Origin: Saccoglossus kowalevskii
Lineage: Eukaryota > Hemichordata > Enteropneusta > Harrimaniidae
Direction of reading: 5' to 3'
Assembly: GCF_000003605.2 (NCBI RefSeq)
Contig: NW_003109988.1
Location: 16,890 to 57,590 of the forward strand
Length of the DNA stretch: 40,701 nt
Shown: positions 22,473 to 33,102 of the stretch, one piece after another
Position numbering within the stretch: the stretch's first letter is position 1
Layout of the letters: every line of letters begins with the position of its first letter
Position numbers and translations under genes: made by a program
Notes under the pieces: model-generated
Told to the model about the DNA's origin: nothing
Database searches by the model: none
The model's input: only the letters and a program-made list of their open reading frames with translations

Positions 22473-22574
22473 GAAATGTTGGACATTCTGATGTACAAAT
22501 ATTTTGACAAGAAATAAATCCGTTGTGCACCTTATTTATTACTGTGCCTGGCCTTTCATTTTCTTTGTTTGCAT
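22473..22574 (-). CDS. candidate cysteine-rich exon with consensus donor
   Basis: On the minus strand, acceptor gtgtgtag (with an upstream GCTAAC branch-like site) and donor TTC/gtaagt bound 102 bp, phase 1 in and out. The peptide includes ANKENERPGTVINKV and GFISCQNICTSECPTF, with Cys spaced C-x3-C-x3-C. It can join in phase to 19488-19600. The 3'-UTR of the plus-strand EF-hand gene may overlap it, and a plus-strand acceptor lies 55 bp away, so one of these signals is probably false. Confidence 0.3.
22513..22518 (+). terminator. possible polyadenylation signal of the EF-hand gene
   Basis: AATAAA lies 519 bp after the EF-hand stop codon. No earlier exact AATAAA was noticed between 21995 and here. 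Assignment to this gene is inference. Confidence 0.35.
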
Positions 22575-22631
22575 CTACACACAGTATGCACATATCGATT
22601 GGTCGTTAGCACGACAACGTTTGTTTTTCAG

Positions 22632-22766
22632 GGTGCAAGTAAGTGGCTCACAGAACCGGGAGTGACTCACATATACTTCTGTCAAAATAAGGCCAGACAA
22701 TGGGTGTTTCATAACACGTCACATTCTGATTCTATTTCATTCGGGGAAACATGTACGAGTCGGTAA
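22632..22766 (+). CDS. possible terminal exon
   Basis: A very strong acceptor (acgtttgtttttcag) opens a 44-codon phase-0 frame starting GASKWLTEPGVTHIYFC and ending GETCTSR before TAA. It is not in phase with the EF-hand exon ending at 20482, so it is not a simple alternative end of that gene. A gtaagt string 7 bp into the exon would make a micro-exon, which is unlikely. No family was recognised. Confidence 0.22.
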   Translation, partial: GASKWLTEPGVTHIYFCQNKARQWVFHNTSHSDSISFGETCTSR

Positions 22767-24559
22767 TTTGTGTTCAAGTACGTTTATTGTTTGTCCTCTG
22801 AGAAATTCATAACTCGTACGTGTTGCTTCGTCCATGACGGCGTCTGCAGGGGTTTGGCGTGGACATCATGCTTCAAGATGATACATTGCGCATGCGCAGT
22901 AGAGTTTTGCGAACTGTCCGTCATGTCCTAAAGTGACGTCATTTCGGCTACAAATTACGCAAACTTTATATTACGCGAGGCCAATTCTAATTCCCAAAAA
23001 CATTTACTAATTCAAGCAATTTGTATGAGCACCTGAATACTAATTCTGGAAAATGAACTATAACATATAAGCTTGTCAATGTTTACCTCATTCTGTTGTT
23101 ATTGGATACCATAGAAACGGGGAACTCCAGACAACTTTTATGCAGAGCGCATAATGAAACAAATAGTTCGATACTATGACGTCAAACCACGTGATACTAA
23201 TTTTCTATCTGCGTCACATTTTAGAGATATGCATAATAATTGATACAACTCCTACAGTAGTCTGCGCAGATGTGCCAATCAGTTTAAAACATATTTTATC
23301 TCTGCATAATTAAATATTTCCAAAACATTTACGTTTTTGTAGAAGAATTTTCCCAACTTTATTAACAATAGTTATCATACGGACCACTTAGACAACTATT
23401 GAAATGATTTCAAGTTGCTAAGCAGACAAAACAATTATTGTAGTCGCCAGACTATATGCATAGTATTTTGTGTCAGTATGTCAGTGCTGATAGCTGCTGG
23501 TAGAATCAGTGTATCGTCTACAGCAGTGTAAGTTAAACTCGAAAATGTATTGAGAAACATAGTTAGTATATATATATATATAAAGACAGTCTTAAAACCT
23601 TCAGGGTGTATTTGGTGTGATACATTATGTGAATGTATGGAGGGTATAACACCTAGATGCCTAAGGGTACTTGTTATGATTTCTGGGATATTTACATTGG
23701 GTACTGTGAGACATATAGTGTATGGAGAGGGTGGGAGGCATGAGAATAAATTTGTGACCTAGCATTCTTAAAGAGCAATTTTAAGACATTGAACTAAAAG
23801 TTAAGACATTTATATTAACCTTATAGAACTGACGTCATCTCTGCTGTACATTGTATGCGTGCACGCAGTGACGTAGGATGTTACGTCAAATTAAATGCTT
23901 GGGCACTTTTCTGAAGAGGGACTGTGCTCAAATGAAAGAGGCGCCTGCCCAGCCAATCCAATCGTTTTGTTTTGTTTAATTTTAAATAAAAACAGTTGGG
24001 GTTATAAATATATATATAAGTATGTACATGCCTTACCTGAAGTCACTGTATTTGATTTGTGTATTCTAGGCTAAATATAAGTCTTTACTACTCATTATAT
24101 CTCTAATCGAAAAATACTCCGAACAACTGGGGTCTCCTGATCATCTGAACTAACCAATCTCCGATATAGAACCGATTTTATTTTCTTGGTAAATATTACA
24201 TAAAACAGAAATGTTTGATCATAGATATTCAGTGCACGCACACAAATAAAATTCGTTCAATAAATTGAACCAACGTTTTAATCGCCTTTAAGTACCATTG
24301 AATAACAACACGCACAATTTATAAGTGTAAAATCAAATCGTATTTTTCTGAGGTAAAAATCATAGTATAACTGTTTTAATTGCAGTATGGGGAGACATCA
24401 AAAGTGAAAGTAAAATTACTACTAGTATACTCCCAAAACAGCACATTGAATTGTATTATACTAGGCTACAGTCGTCGCGTTGACTATTTTCTGGATTTGT
24501 GAGTGAACTATATGTTTGACAATGAAACTACATTTATTTCAAGTTTGAGAAACAGCAGT
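22767..24559. other. no gene seen
   Basis: AT-rich sequence with a short TA run at 23567-23582 and another near 24009-24017. CRE-like TGACGTCA sites occur near 22935 and 23830, without an associated first exon. A 70-codon plus-strand frame at 23550-23762 has no splice or start support. Confidence 0.4.
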
Positions 24560-24563
24560 TTAA

Positions 24564-24697
24564 AGGGTGGTGGTCGTCGTGCATCGCGTGTTCGCATTTC
24601 ATGTAAACAAACAATGTAAACAAACAATTTTGCACGCGTTGTTTACGTGGCTATGAGTCCCATATCGAACAGGACGCGGCACGACGACCATTGCCCT
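24564..24697. mobile_element. 134-bp MITE with TTAA target duplication
   Basis: The element starts AGGGTGGTGGTCGTCGTGC and ends in its inverted copy (complement AGGGCAATGGTCGTCGTGC; 3 mismatches in 19). TTAA lies immediately outside both ends (24560-24563 and 24698-24701). TTAA duplication is the mark of piggyBac and Kolobok transposons. The AGGG start cannot decide between them for me. The interior holds a duplicated TGTAAACAAACAA string. It has no coding capacity and would depend on a transposase elsewhere. Confidence 0.8.
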
Positions 24698-24701
24698 TTA
24701 A

Positions 24702-25370
24702 TATGTAACCCTCGACTAACAGCAACAGCGGCACAGCCCTGTGATGTAACAGCATATGTTAAGGCTATTACACGTGCAGTCCATTGATTTTTCTCTGCGG
24801 ACAGATCAAGGTTTTTCTGTGGTGATAAAACATCATAAATCAGGTTATAAGTAGACATGAACATCTACTGTATCAACGCAAACTAATCCTACGGGATTAT
24901 CGCAGCACACCAGAAAACACCGGTAAATGGCATGTTGTGGATTACCGACACGCAACCCTGGAGAGTGTCCGATGAGAAAACACGTCAATGTTACAATGCA
25001 TTGTGTCCCCCTAGAGAACTGTGTCAGCTCTAACGGAATGTTTTTGTAGGTAGACGGTACGTACTCTGGTTTATAAATTATGTAGGACGGACATCTGTGT
25101 AATTTACCATCTACTGCGACCTGTCATATGCTCAATTTTCACTCTGAAATATTTAAAGAAATTAATCTATTTTTGTCAAAATATTAGACTTGCGCCGTCC
25201 CAGATCTGTGGGAACGGGGTGTCTCGATACACATCACATATATCATGTAAATTTCAGCAATAATTTAATGACAATAAGGAAATCGTTTAGCATCTCAGAT
25301 TAAATAAATTCTTCTTTTAAAAATAAAAACACACCTCCTTCTTCTATATATCTTAAATTGCCGTACTTTC
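24702..25370. other. no gene seen
   Basis: A minus-strand frame from ATG at 24864 (starting MFMSTYNLIYDVLSPQ) reads partly like protein but runs into the MITE at 24697 and has no splice support. Nothing else is recognisable before the pentanucleotide array. Confidence 0.4.
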
Positions 25371-25487
25371 CACTACACTACACTACACTACACTACACTA
25401 CACTACACTACACTACACTACACTACACTACACTACACTACACTACACTACACTACACTACACTACACTACACTACACTACACTACA
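25371..25487. repeat. (CACTA)n pentanucleotide array, about 23 copies
   Basis: 117 bp of perfect CACTA repeats with no interruption, which implies recent expansion and likely length variation. Confidence 0.97.
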
Positions 25488-25573
25488 GTGATTTTTGTTT
25501 CACAGGTAAAATAAAACGAAAACCCTAACATTTATTGAACATTTAATTTAGAAAAATAACCCTTAAAACCCCG

Positions 25574-25629
25574 TTGGCAGGCCAGCCACACTGGTTCTCA
25601 CTGCAAGAGGTTACGATCCCCACTGCCAA
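25574..25629 (+). other. tRNA-like fold, short and degenerate
   Basis: A 7-bp closing stem TTGGCAG/CTGCCAA encloses a 4-bp hairpin CCAG-CCACA-CTGG, a weak 3-bp hairpin with loop ACTGCAA, and a B-box-like GGTTACGATCC. At 56 nt it is too short for a nuclear tRNA, and the third and fourth stems are poor. It may be a decayed tRNA or SINE head, or chance. Confidence 0.2.
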
Positions 25630-25680
25630 ATTCTAAGACAAATACAAAACCATATACAAATACGTAACGTATTGTGTAAT

Positions 25681-25697
25681 AACAAACAAACAAACAA
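25681..25697. repeat. (CAAA)n short run
   Basis: Four tandem ACAA units in a simple A-rich stretch. Confidence 0.7.
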
Positions 25698-26137
25698 CGG
25701 CATTGGATGAGATGTATTGAGTAGACACAGACATGAAACAACGAGATTGAACCAGATGACAAGCTGAATAACAGAGGTGTAAAAAACGACTTCTGAACCA
25801 AAAGAGTTTTCACAAATGGATTTGTAATTTTCCATTTTCAAAGGAACAGAGAGCTTTATATGTTGCCCAAATTTATTCGAACCTGTCCTCCTATTTCACA
25901 AATTTGGAGTACTGGTACTGAGATTTAATTCAGCTGGTGATGCGAGTTTTGGGAATTTCCAGCGAATCCCCAAAAGCACTTCCCTCCCGTTTATTCCGCC
26001 GGGAGATATATATACCTACTTTTGCAGTGATAAAGATAAAAATGGAAAATACTCTCACACTGACGATAGAGAAAACAACGTGAGTGGTGAGGTGGTAAAA
26101 TAACAAACCACCAAAGAGAAACCGTTTTTTAAAACAG

Positions 26138-26251
26138 TACACTACACTGCACTGCGCTGCGCTGAACTGCACTGCACAGCGCTTCACTGCGCTACACTAC
26201 ACTACACTACACTACACTACACTACACTACACTACACTACACTACACTACA
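26138..26251. repeat. second CACTA array with degenerate left half
   Basis: Perfect ACTAC repeats run from about 26192 to 26251. The left half (26138-26191) is a mutated version with CACTGC, GCGCTG and GAACTG variants. It is in the same orientation as 25371-25487 and 650 bp away. The contrast between clean and decayed parts suggests expansion from the right. Confidence 0.9.
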
Positions 26252-27516
26252 GTTGGATAGTGAGGAGTAATAGTTTTTTGAGAAGTGTGTACACACCAGT
26301 TATAATACCGGCTCACTATTACCTTATATGGACGGTAGGTTGACAGCGTTATTACATGAAGGCTCTAGCATCACATTTTAAAATGTACATTATTGTTAAA
26401 ATACTTAATTAATAATTTTTGGTCTTTTGTATGGGGTTTATTTTTCCTGATTTTTGATGAGTTTTAATCTAAGATATCTGGAAAAAGGTATATTCGCTAT
26501 ATTTTTTTTTCACTGACTCATCCCTTTACCGAATATATTCTGATTCTGAGCGAAAATAAAGTATGTACTTTTAGTCTAGTAGTAGTCGTACCGTATTTTA
26601 TCCGCAGAAACCTGTTGTTGACCAGTCACCTATGAAAAACGCCACCACAGTTATTTTTTTGCAAAACATTTGTTTATATTTTAATCTTACTCTAGAAGCG
26701 GTGTTACTGTTTTTGAAGAAAGTGTCGCCATGCCATTATGTCCACCGAGCTTCGAATTAATAAATGTATCTCATACCCATGGAATAAAAGCTGCATAACG
26801 GCGAGTCAGGAAATGTTCCTGAGAAATTGAAAACAAATATTTGGCAAAATGTGGTCTTGACATCCAATCAGAATACAGTTGTTTGGAAAAAAGGGCAAAA
26901 AGTATATGAATTGCCTTATCAGACGATGCAGCAGAGTGAAAATATTAGAAATAATTGATGATTGCGAGCGCAGAGTAAAGTTGTCTTGGTAACTTCACAA
27001 GTAGATAATGAATGTAAAATAATTTTTCGGAAATATGTAACGTTGACCACAAAGGCAAAACAATTGTTTGGGAAGGCGACGACGAGTTCCGTGACTTAAG
27101 CAAAATGACGGGGAACTTGAATGAAGACGATGAGGGCAACACAGTTGTTTCGAAAAGATGCTAAATGATTTTCGTGAATGTGGTAAGTTGTTTTGTATGG
27201 AAAAATGTAAAATTAACTAGGAGATTGTTTGCGAGGTCGAAGTCCAACGATGGTAATGTTAGCTGAAAATGTACATCGAACTATGGGTGAATCGGGACAG
27301 TGTCTGAATGGAAAGGAAAGTAATTTATGAAGACACGTTATTTACAAGGTTTAAAAGTTGCCAAAATTCGCACTTTGCTTCATATCACCAGCTTTATACG
27401 TCCAGGAGCAAAAGTTGGCCGAAGAGCAAAATAATGCTCCAATCGTGACGGTCGAGCATTTTCTTGTTAATTTCTTGTGCCGACGGTTCCCGACATTAAC
27501 CAATACTCCCCCAAAG
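26252..27516. other. no gene seen
   Basis: AT-rich sequence with no paired splice signals or repeats that I can identify. Short frames on both strands look random. Confidence 0.4.
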
Positions 27517-27567
27517 TATACCGATCATGAGTCTGATGCGATAACCACTGTGCTACCAGTTACCGGT
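27517..27567 (-). mobile_element. second SINE head copy, truncated
   Basis: 51 bp match the SINE at 17552-17602 (44 identical), including the A-box-like TAGCACAGTGG on the minus strand (27545-27555) and the CTCATGA anticodon-like loop. The sequence on the B-box side (toward lower coordinates) does not match, so this copy is broken or rearranged there. Confidence 0.6.
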
Positions 27568-29664
27568 TGGACGGTCGTGCAATTAGTTTGAAAGAGCTAA
27601 AAACCTGTGATCATTTCTCGTGAATATCGAGACCGTGAAATGAGCTATCATCATCAATTGTGCCAAAAGCTCGATTTGTGAAAATATAAAAAGTCTCAGA
27701 CAACTAAAATCAATTAGTAGTCTGAAATGTGAAACAAATACTTTTCTGACTCTGAAATAACTGGAGGGCATAGAAACAAAGACCGTGACGTTTTAGCTCG
27801 GAGTGAATGCTACCGCCATCAACGGTGAAACTGGTAACTATACCAGCCAAGTAGTATTGTTACAGAAGAATGCTTGGCACATTGCAACCAGCCAAAAAGC
27901 AATTCTAAGAATTTTTTGTTATCAATTTATAATGAAATAAACTCGCGTTTGCCGCGCTCCTGTGGTCTAATTACTGCATTAACAAGTTCGAAATTTAAGT
28001 TGTTTAAAAATTCAAGAAGTACGGCGCATTGATGACACATTTCTAACACAAGAGCAAGACGAAGCAGTGAGCAGACATTTGTCTCAAACAGCATAAAGTC
28101 ACCATAACTTTTTTAATTTTATTTTTTTAATTATTCATTTTTGCGTGTGACCTTTTTCATAATTGTATTGTTTTTATTTCCTTAATTATATATATATTTT
28201 TAAATTTTCTAACTACAAACTTTTCTGGCCAGATAATTACCAAATAAAATCCCAATAAATTGTAATTATGACTATGAATAATTAAAAGACAAATTAAAAA
28301 GAAAAAAACTATAAAATATTAAATTATTCAGACTTGTTCCAACTGTCATTATATTTCGTGCGCGAATTATGGGCCAAATAACAAACACAAGCGGTAAATT
28401 TGATTATTGCGTAGATTAGGTATGTTATTGAAAGATTGAAACGCGTCGAAAGACTTTAAGATGCAGTGTGCCCTCTACAGAACTGATTTTATAGGAATTC
28501 CGAGCTAAAATGGAATCTTCCAAAATCACTGCTCGGGAGGGCGGTCTTCAAGAAAAAAATGCAATATCTATACTAAGATGTTTTAAAATATTACCTTGTG
28601 ACTAGTGAATTAGCACAAATTCGGGTTACGTCACAGCAATTGTAGGTGCGTCAGTGGCGCGTCACATCCGGTTAGAAGGCACTCTAATGGGGTATAGAAG
28701 TGAGTATTCAGCGCCTACTGCGACAAGATTGATTGATTTTACATTCTAATTTTTGAATTTTTTTAAAAACATGGGGATTCATATCAAAATATTATAGATG
28801 ACGTTTTTATCTCTTGTCATAGTGCAATATTTCGAGATATGAATAAATAATTATTCTCCATCATGATCGAAACAAGACTGGCTGCATTATGAAAATATAT
28901 TCTATTGAATTGTATTCAATTGCCAATGCACTTACAACATTTTTTGAGAATGGGCGCCGGTGTCGCCTCCGCCATATTTAAGCCGGTGTAATGTGCCAGT
29001 GTTCTCGTCTGTTTTTACGTCGATGTAACTATTACGGAATACTATGGCGGGTTAAAATTGAATCCGAACGTGTATGTTTGCGGGTGTATCAGATTTATAA
29101 TTATTATTCAGATCTATTCATTAATTTTTGTGATTTTTGAAGTACAATAAATACAGAAAGAATCGCTCATATTTATAAAAGTTACTTATGTGACATACCA
29201 CATCCATCCCAAATTCTTATGACGAATTTGAAAAAAATGGATCAAACTTTTTCCGCAGGTGTGAGTGCAACGCTTTCTTTTTGGCTAATTTTTTCCCATT
29301 GTTTTCCATTTTCAGAATTTGTATGGCATTAGTTCATAATAGTATGAAAATGACATAATTTTCAATCCACTATTAAAGTAGATGATGCCTACTCATCATT
29401 TTTGACAAAATTGGTCATAAATCGCATGACAATGTTCATTAGTTTATTATGTACAATCATGAAGCTAATGTCCATGGTACAATGAAATAGCATTATTTTG
29501 TGTGTTACACTTAAGCTTTTTGTGAAACGTGTCCTAATATTTTTTGGAAATCGATATTTTTAGAACAATTCCATAGAACACATTGTTAAAAAAATTGCAT
29601 TTGTTGACACTTTTTAAAAACCCAGATTTTTAAAATATTTCAAAACAACAAAAAGTACTCCATC
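27568..29664. other. no gene seen
   Basis: Very AT-rich sequence. A GC-richer patch at about 28950-29060 (ggcgccggtgtcgcctccgcc followed by atatttaag) could be promoter-like, but no first exon follows that I can support. Confidence 0.4.
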
Positions 29665-29751
29665 ATTATACAATATAGGATTTTCCTCAGCCTATGTCAC
29701 CAGGTTAGATTTTGAGATATTGTATAATATCTGTGCCATAGGAACCTATGG
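29665..29751. repeat. two adjacent inverted repeats
   Basis: ATTATACAATAT (29665-29676) and its exact complement (29717-29728) form a 12-bp stem with a 40-nt loop. Eight bases further on, CCATAGG-AA-CCTATGG (29736-29751) is a perfect 7-bp hairpin. The first pair is AT-only apart from one base pair, so its folding energy would be low. Confidence 0.7.
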
Positions 29752-29957
29752 TAAAAGCATTATAATAGTGTAAAATGGCGACTTTCAAATAAATACAACC
29801 ATCAATTTCTCGAAAATAAGGCTAGTGACCCCCAACCTTTTAAAGTCAATAACCTTATATTACCTTGGAGTACAGTTTATTGCAAAATGAATAAATTCTG
29901 GGTATTTTAATTTATGAGTAGGTTTCTACCTTAACGGTCGTCTCGGTCGTCTCTTAT

Positions 29958-30030
29958 GGTCTCATGCCACTAATCAACCAATGGCTGCTCGTAGCATCAA
30001 CAAGAACTGTATTAAACCTTCTATTTCTCT
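29958..30030 (+). repeat. dispersed repeat, blocks A then B
   Basis: Block A (29958-29990, 33 bp) and block B (29996-30030, 35 bp) recur at 31511-31582 with the order reversed to B then A, in the same orientation. Block A differs at 1 of 33 bases between copies. Confidence 0.8.
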
Positions 30031-31510
30031 GAAGTAACAGTTTGCCTAGGACCACCTGAGGTTGTTGTTTTGTCCATAATTATGGCTCTATTCACTGGAA
30101 TTTAGTCATTTTGGGCAGATTTCATCTTACATAACCAAAGTTTACTTTGACCTAATTATTATAAGTTTTGACCTCTCCTGACCTTGCATAGATCTGATAA
30201 TTATGAGGTTGTGTGTTCAGCTCCATTTATTTGGCAGTAATTTTTTATCCAGAAATATTTTGCTATGCGTTTCACCCATTTCTGTCAATCTCTTATATCT
30301 TGGTTGAAGATTTTGAAAATTTGTAATTCGGTATATTTTTTGCCCTAATCTTATTAATTGGCTGTGGCTGTGGTTGGGTTGTGGTCTGTAAATATAAATG
30401 TTTTTATTAAACTGGTCCAAAAATTGTATTCATTCATCAATGAATTATTCATGTCACCACTAATTTCAATGGCTCTAGGAATTCTGAGAAAATGCTTAAC
30501 CCCTTTTTTGTCTTATTTTCACATTATGGCAGACAAACTCAACAAATTGTAGTGCGGTCATTTCTAATGTACCCTATTCAAAGTTTAATGAGGTCAAAAT
30601 CCCAAATATTTAAATAAATTCTCAAAATTGTGTTGTGTATCTTGTCACTGACAAGAGATTTGCATACTGTCAGTATATTAGCCAAGTATTACAACTCTTT
30701 CAATTTCACAATTATTGCTCTTTTCTCAGAATTTTTGTGAATAGTTAGCTAATTAATCGCATCTTGAGTTTATTATTGAACAGTGCATGTAACCCCCCCC
30801 CCCCAATTAATTAGAAATGCTGTTGATTTGAATTTAATTTGATCAGGGATGTGTAATACGAGTATTTTATATTTAGACCCTTTTCTGGTTTGTATATTTT
30901 TATTTTTATTTATTTTTAAATCATAAAATTGTTTCGTTGAACTACTTTTTTTCACATAAGATTTGATTAAGCTTTTTATGTTGAGCAAATTCTATGTGTG
31001 GCCATGGTAAATCAAACCACTGTTGTGTTTTGGTATATCCAAGGTTGCCCATCACAGGTCTCTGGCCTAAATGTAGATACCGTGGAATTGTTTTTTTTTG
31101 TTTTTAATTAATTGGAGAAATAATAAGCTGATGAATTGAGACTTTTCATTCAGTAGAATTTTTTTTAAAAATTATAGTGGTTAACTACCTTTACTTGTCA
31201 TTATTCTATGTATTATTTATAGAAATTAATTAAAATTACTAATCATGCCAAACGTTGGTCTGTACTTGTTTGTGGTGAATGAGAACATTATACCTTACAG
31301 TACTGCATCTAATAATCAGGCTTATATTCATTGCCTACCATCTATGTTGGTGTTATGCTGAGTGTGTATGTTGCCACTTTCTACAACTAATTGTCTGGGT
31401 ATAGGGCGCCACCAAGTGGTAGATTTTGATAAATAACTCCCAGGGTTTAAATTTTGGGGATTTTTTTGCATGGGAAATTACTCGTCTAATGATATTCCAT
31501 CATATATAAG
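30031..31510. other. no gene seen
   Basis: AT-rich sequence between the two permuted repeat copies, with a run of 12 C at 30793-30804. No exon was supported. Confidence 0.45.
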
Positions 31511-31582
31511 ATCAACAAGAACTTTATTAAACTTTCTTATTTCTCTTAAGGTCTTATGCCACTAATCAACCAATGGCTGCTC
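31511..31582 (+). repeat. dispersed repeat, blocks B then A
   Basis: Block B (31511-31546) precedes block A (31550-31582), the reverse of the order at 29958-30030. Together they imply an ancestral tandem of about 75-80 bp from which the two sites kept different cuts. Confidence 0.8.
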
Positions 31583-32058
31583 AATTTAAATGCCTAGCAA
31601 GAACCAATGAAATTTGTAGCTGTGGGTTTATTCTGTGTGTATTTGGATGTTCTAATCTTGGTGATTTTCCAGTGATTTCTGTTGGTGCAATCCAAATACA
31701 GTAGGTGTGTCTTGTTTACCTGAGATTTGCAAGAGTTTGAGCTGGCCAACATGTTAGTTTTTTTCATATGGTTGATTACTGGCATGCTGATTCCCATTTT
31801 TGAGCCACATTTTCAACTTTCTTCGTCATTTTCATATAGCAATCTCGTCATATGTTAACATTGTCGTCTATGAGCCCTTATGGATGGAAACAACGCCCCC
31901 AATGGTGACCTGCGAGGAAAGTCCTGTAAATCCTAGGGCACATACACTCAGTGTACACGATGTGGTAAAGTGAACTGCGATGTGTCACTGACTTGCTGCT
32001 CTGGTGAATGAAATTACTGCATATTTCTGATTCCTCGGGGCAGCAACCGTGAGTCAAG

Positions 32059-32158
32059 ATGGTGTTCGAGTCTATTATCACCGATCTTATGAACAAATAC
32101 CTGGGTGATTTCGTGGAAAACCTTGACAAGTCACAACTAAAACTGAGTATTTGGGGAG
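32059..32158 (+). CDS. VPS13: VPS13 homologue (A/C type), first coding exon
   Basis: ATG in strong context (gtcaagATGG) starts a 33-codon peptide: MVFESIITDLMNKYLGDF, then VENLDKSQLKLSIWG, with the next Gly split by the donor G/gtaagc (phase 1). This is the N-terminal start of the chorein domain of VPS13, where the IWGG or IWKG motif closes exon 1 in vertebrate VPS13A and VPS13C. ENLDKSQLKLSIWGG is closest to the VPS13C version I know. VPS13 proteins are very long rod-shaped bridges that move phospholipids between organelles at membrane contact sites; this end is the donor-membrane cap. No sequence like exon 2 (the 'LxNLQIKENAL' region) was found to the right, so intron 1 appears to exceed 8.5 kb. 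The 5' UTR and promoter must lie just upstream (about 31900-32058), without an obvious TATA box. Confidence 0.93.
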
Positions 32159-33058
32159 GTAAGCAACACATACATGCGATTCGCTGTCGATCAACAGCAG
32201 TTACTATTTCTGAATTTATTTATCAATGTATAACTGAAATCCCTGATGTCTAAGCGGTGTTTACGATGTACTAACAACCTCTGTTAAACCCGTTTTCTGT
32301 GACACAGCTTCTACGTAACCGAGTTCAAGTTTGTTTACGTTTACGGTTGATATCAAAATGTCGACTTTGCCTTTTTAGCGCATCCGGCCGCGTTGACGTA
32401 ATATGTCATAGCACTGGCTGTCAGCTTGCATGCACACCACTGCCCTATTAATTTCTATTAACTTCAAACATTATAATTCAAGGACACAAAACCATCCGTT
32501 GAAGGTTCTCGGTGATTGTGCAGACTATTCTTCATGTATTTGAATCGACGAAACACCGTGATCTCGTGACGGTGACACAAAAGCAACACGCCCACCATGG
32601 TGCCTATACTTGGAATGCTATGCCGAATAACCTTCTTCAATTACGTGGCTCTATTTTGAAACCCCCAAGCCTTCGTCTACATTTATGAAGTTAAAATAAT
32701 AATTGTTGTTATCACAGTTAGCATTCTGTCCCACTATTAAATGTCTAACTGGGTTCATTGAACTTTGGTTAGTCTGTGATGACTATTGTTCTGAGCATCA
32801 CACCCCACTGCAATTTACGATCAAATGCATTCCACACTTTTATTGACTGACTGGCAGTTCTGTATGTGTCAGCTATTTATATTATTTATAACAAATATTT
32901 TCTATTATATTTTATAAATGAATATTGCAATAAAATAAATTGTTGTTGGCACTCAAAATATTTATATTTATAATTAGACTCCTGCTTAATGCTTAAAACT
33001 TTAGTTTGTGAGAAATGCTAAGTACAGATTAAATCAGGCCTGTTTTTAAGACCAAATC
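32159..33058. other. VPS13 intron 1, proximal part
   Basis: This follows the VPS13 donor. GC falls quickly to the background level. I see no exon, repeat or RNA gene in this stretch. Confidence 0.5.
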
Positions 33059-33080
33059 CAGAGCCTTAGCATGGGCTAAC

Positions 33081-33102
33081 CAGGGAGCTGCACAGCTCCC
33101 TG
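33081..33102. repeat. GC-rich perfect hairpin
   Basis: CAGGGAGCTG-CA-CAGCTCCCTG is a perfect 10-bp inverted repeat with a 2-nt centre. It is flanked by related strings, CTTAGCATGGGCTA at about 33064 and CTTAGCGCAGGCTA at about 33125, which are direct near-copies. It stands out in AT-rich intron DNA. Confidence 0.85.

Noticed and set aside
25371-25487. CACTA repeats as ends of a CACTA (En/Spm) transposon
   Set aside because: A pure pentanucleotide run has no transposon end structure; it is a simple microsatellite.
31878-32171. 97-codon minus-strand frame covering the VPS13 start
   Set aside because: It is antisense to the confident VPS13 exon 1.
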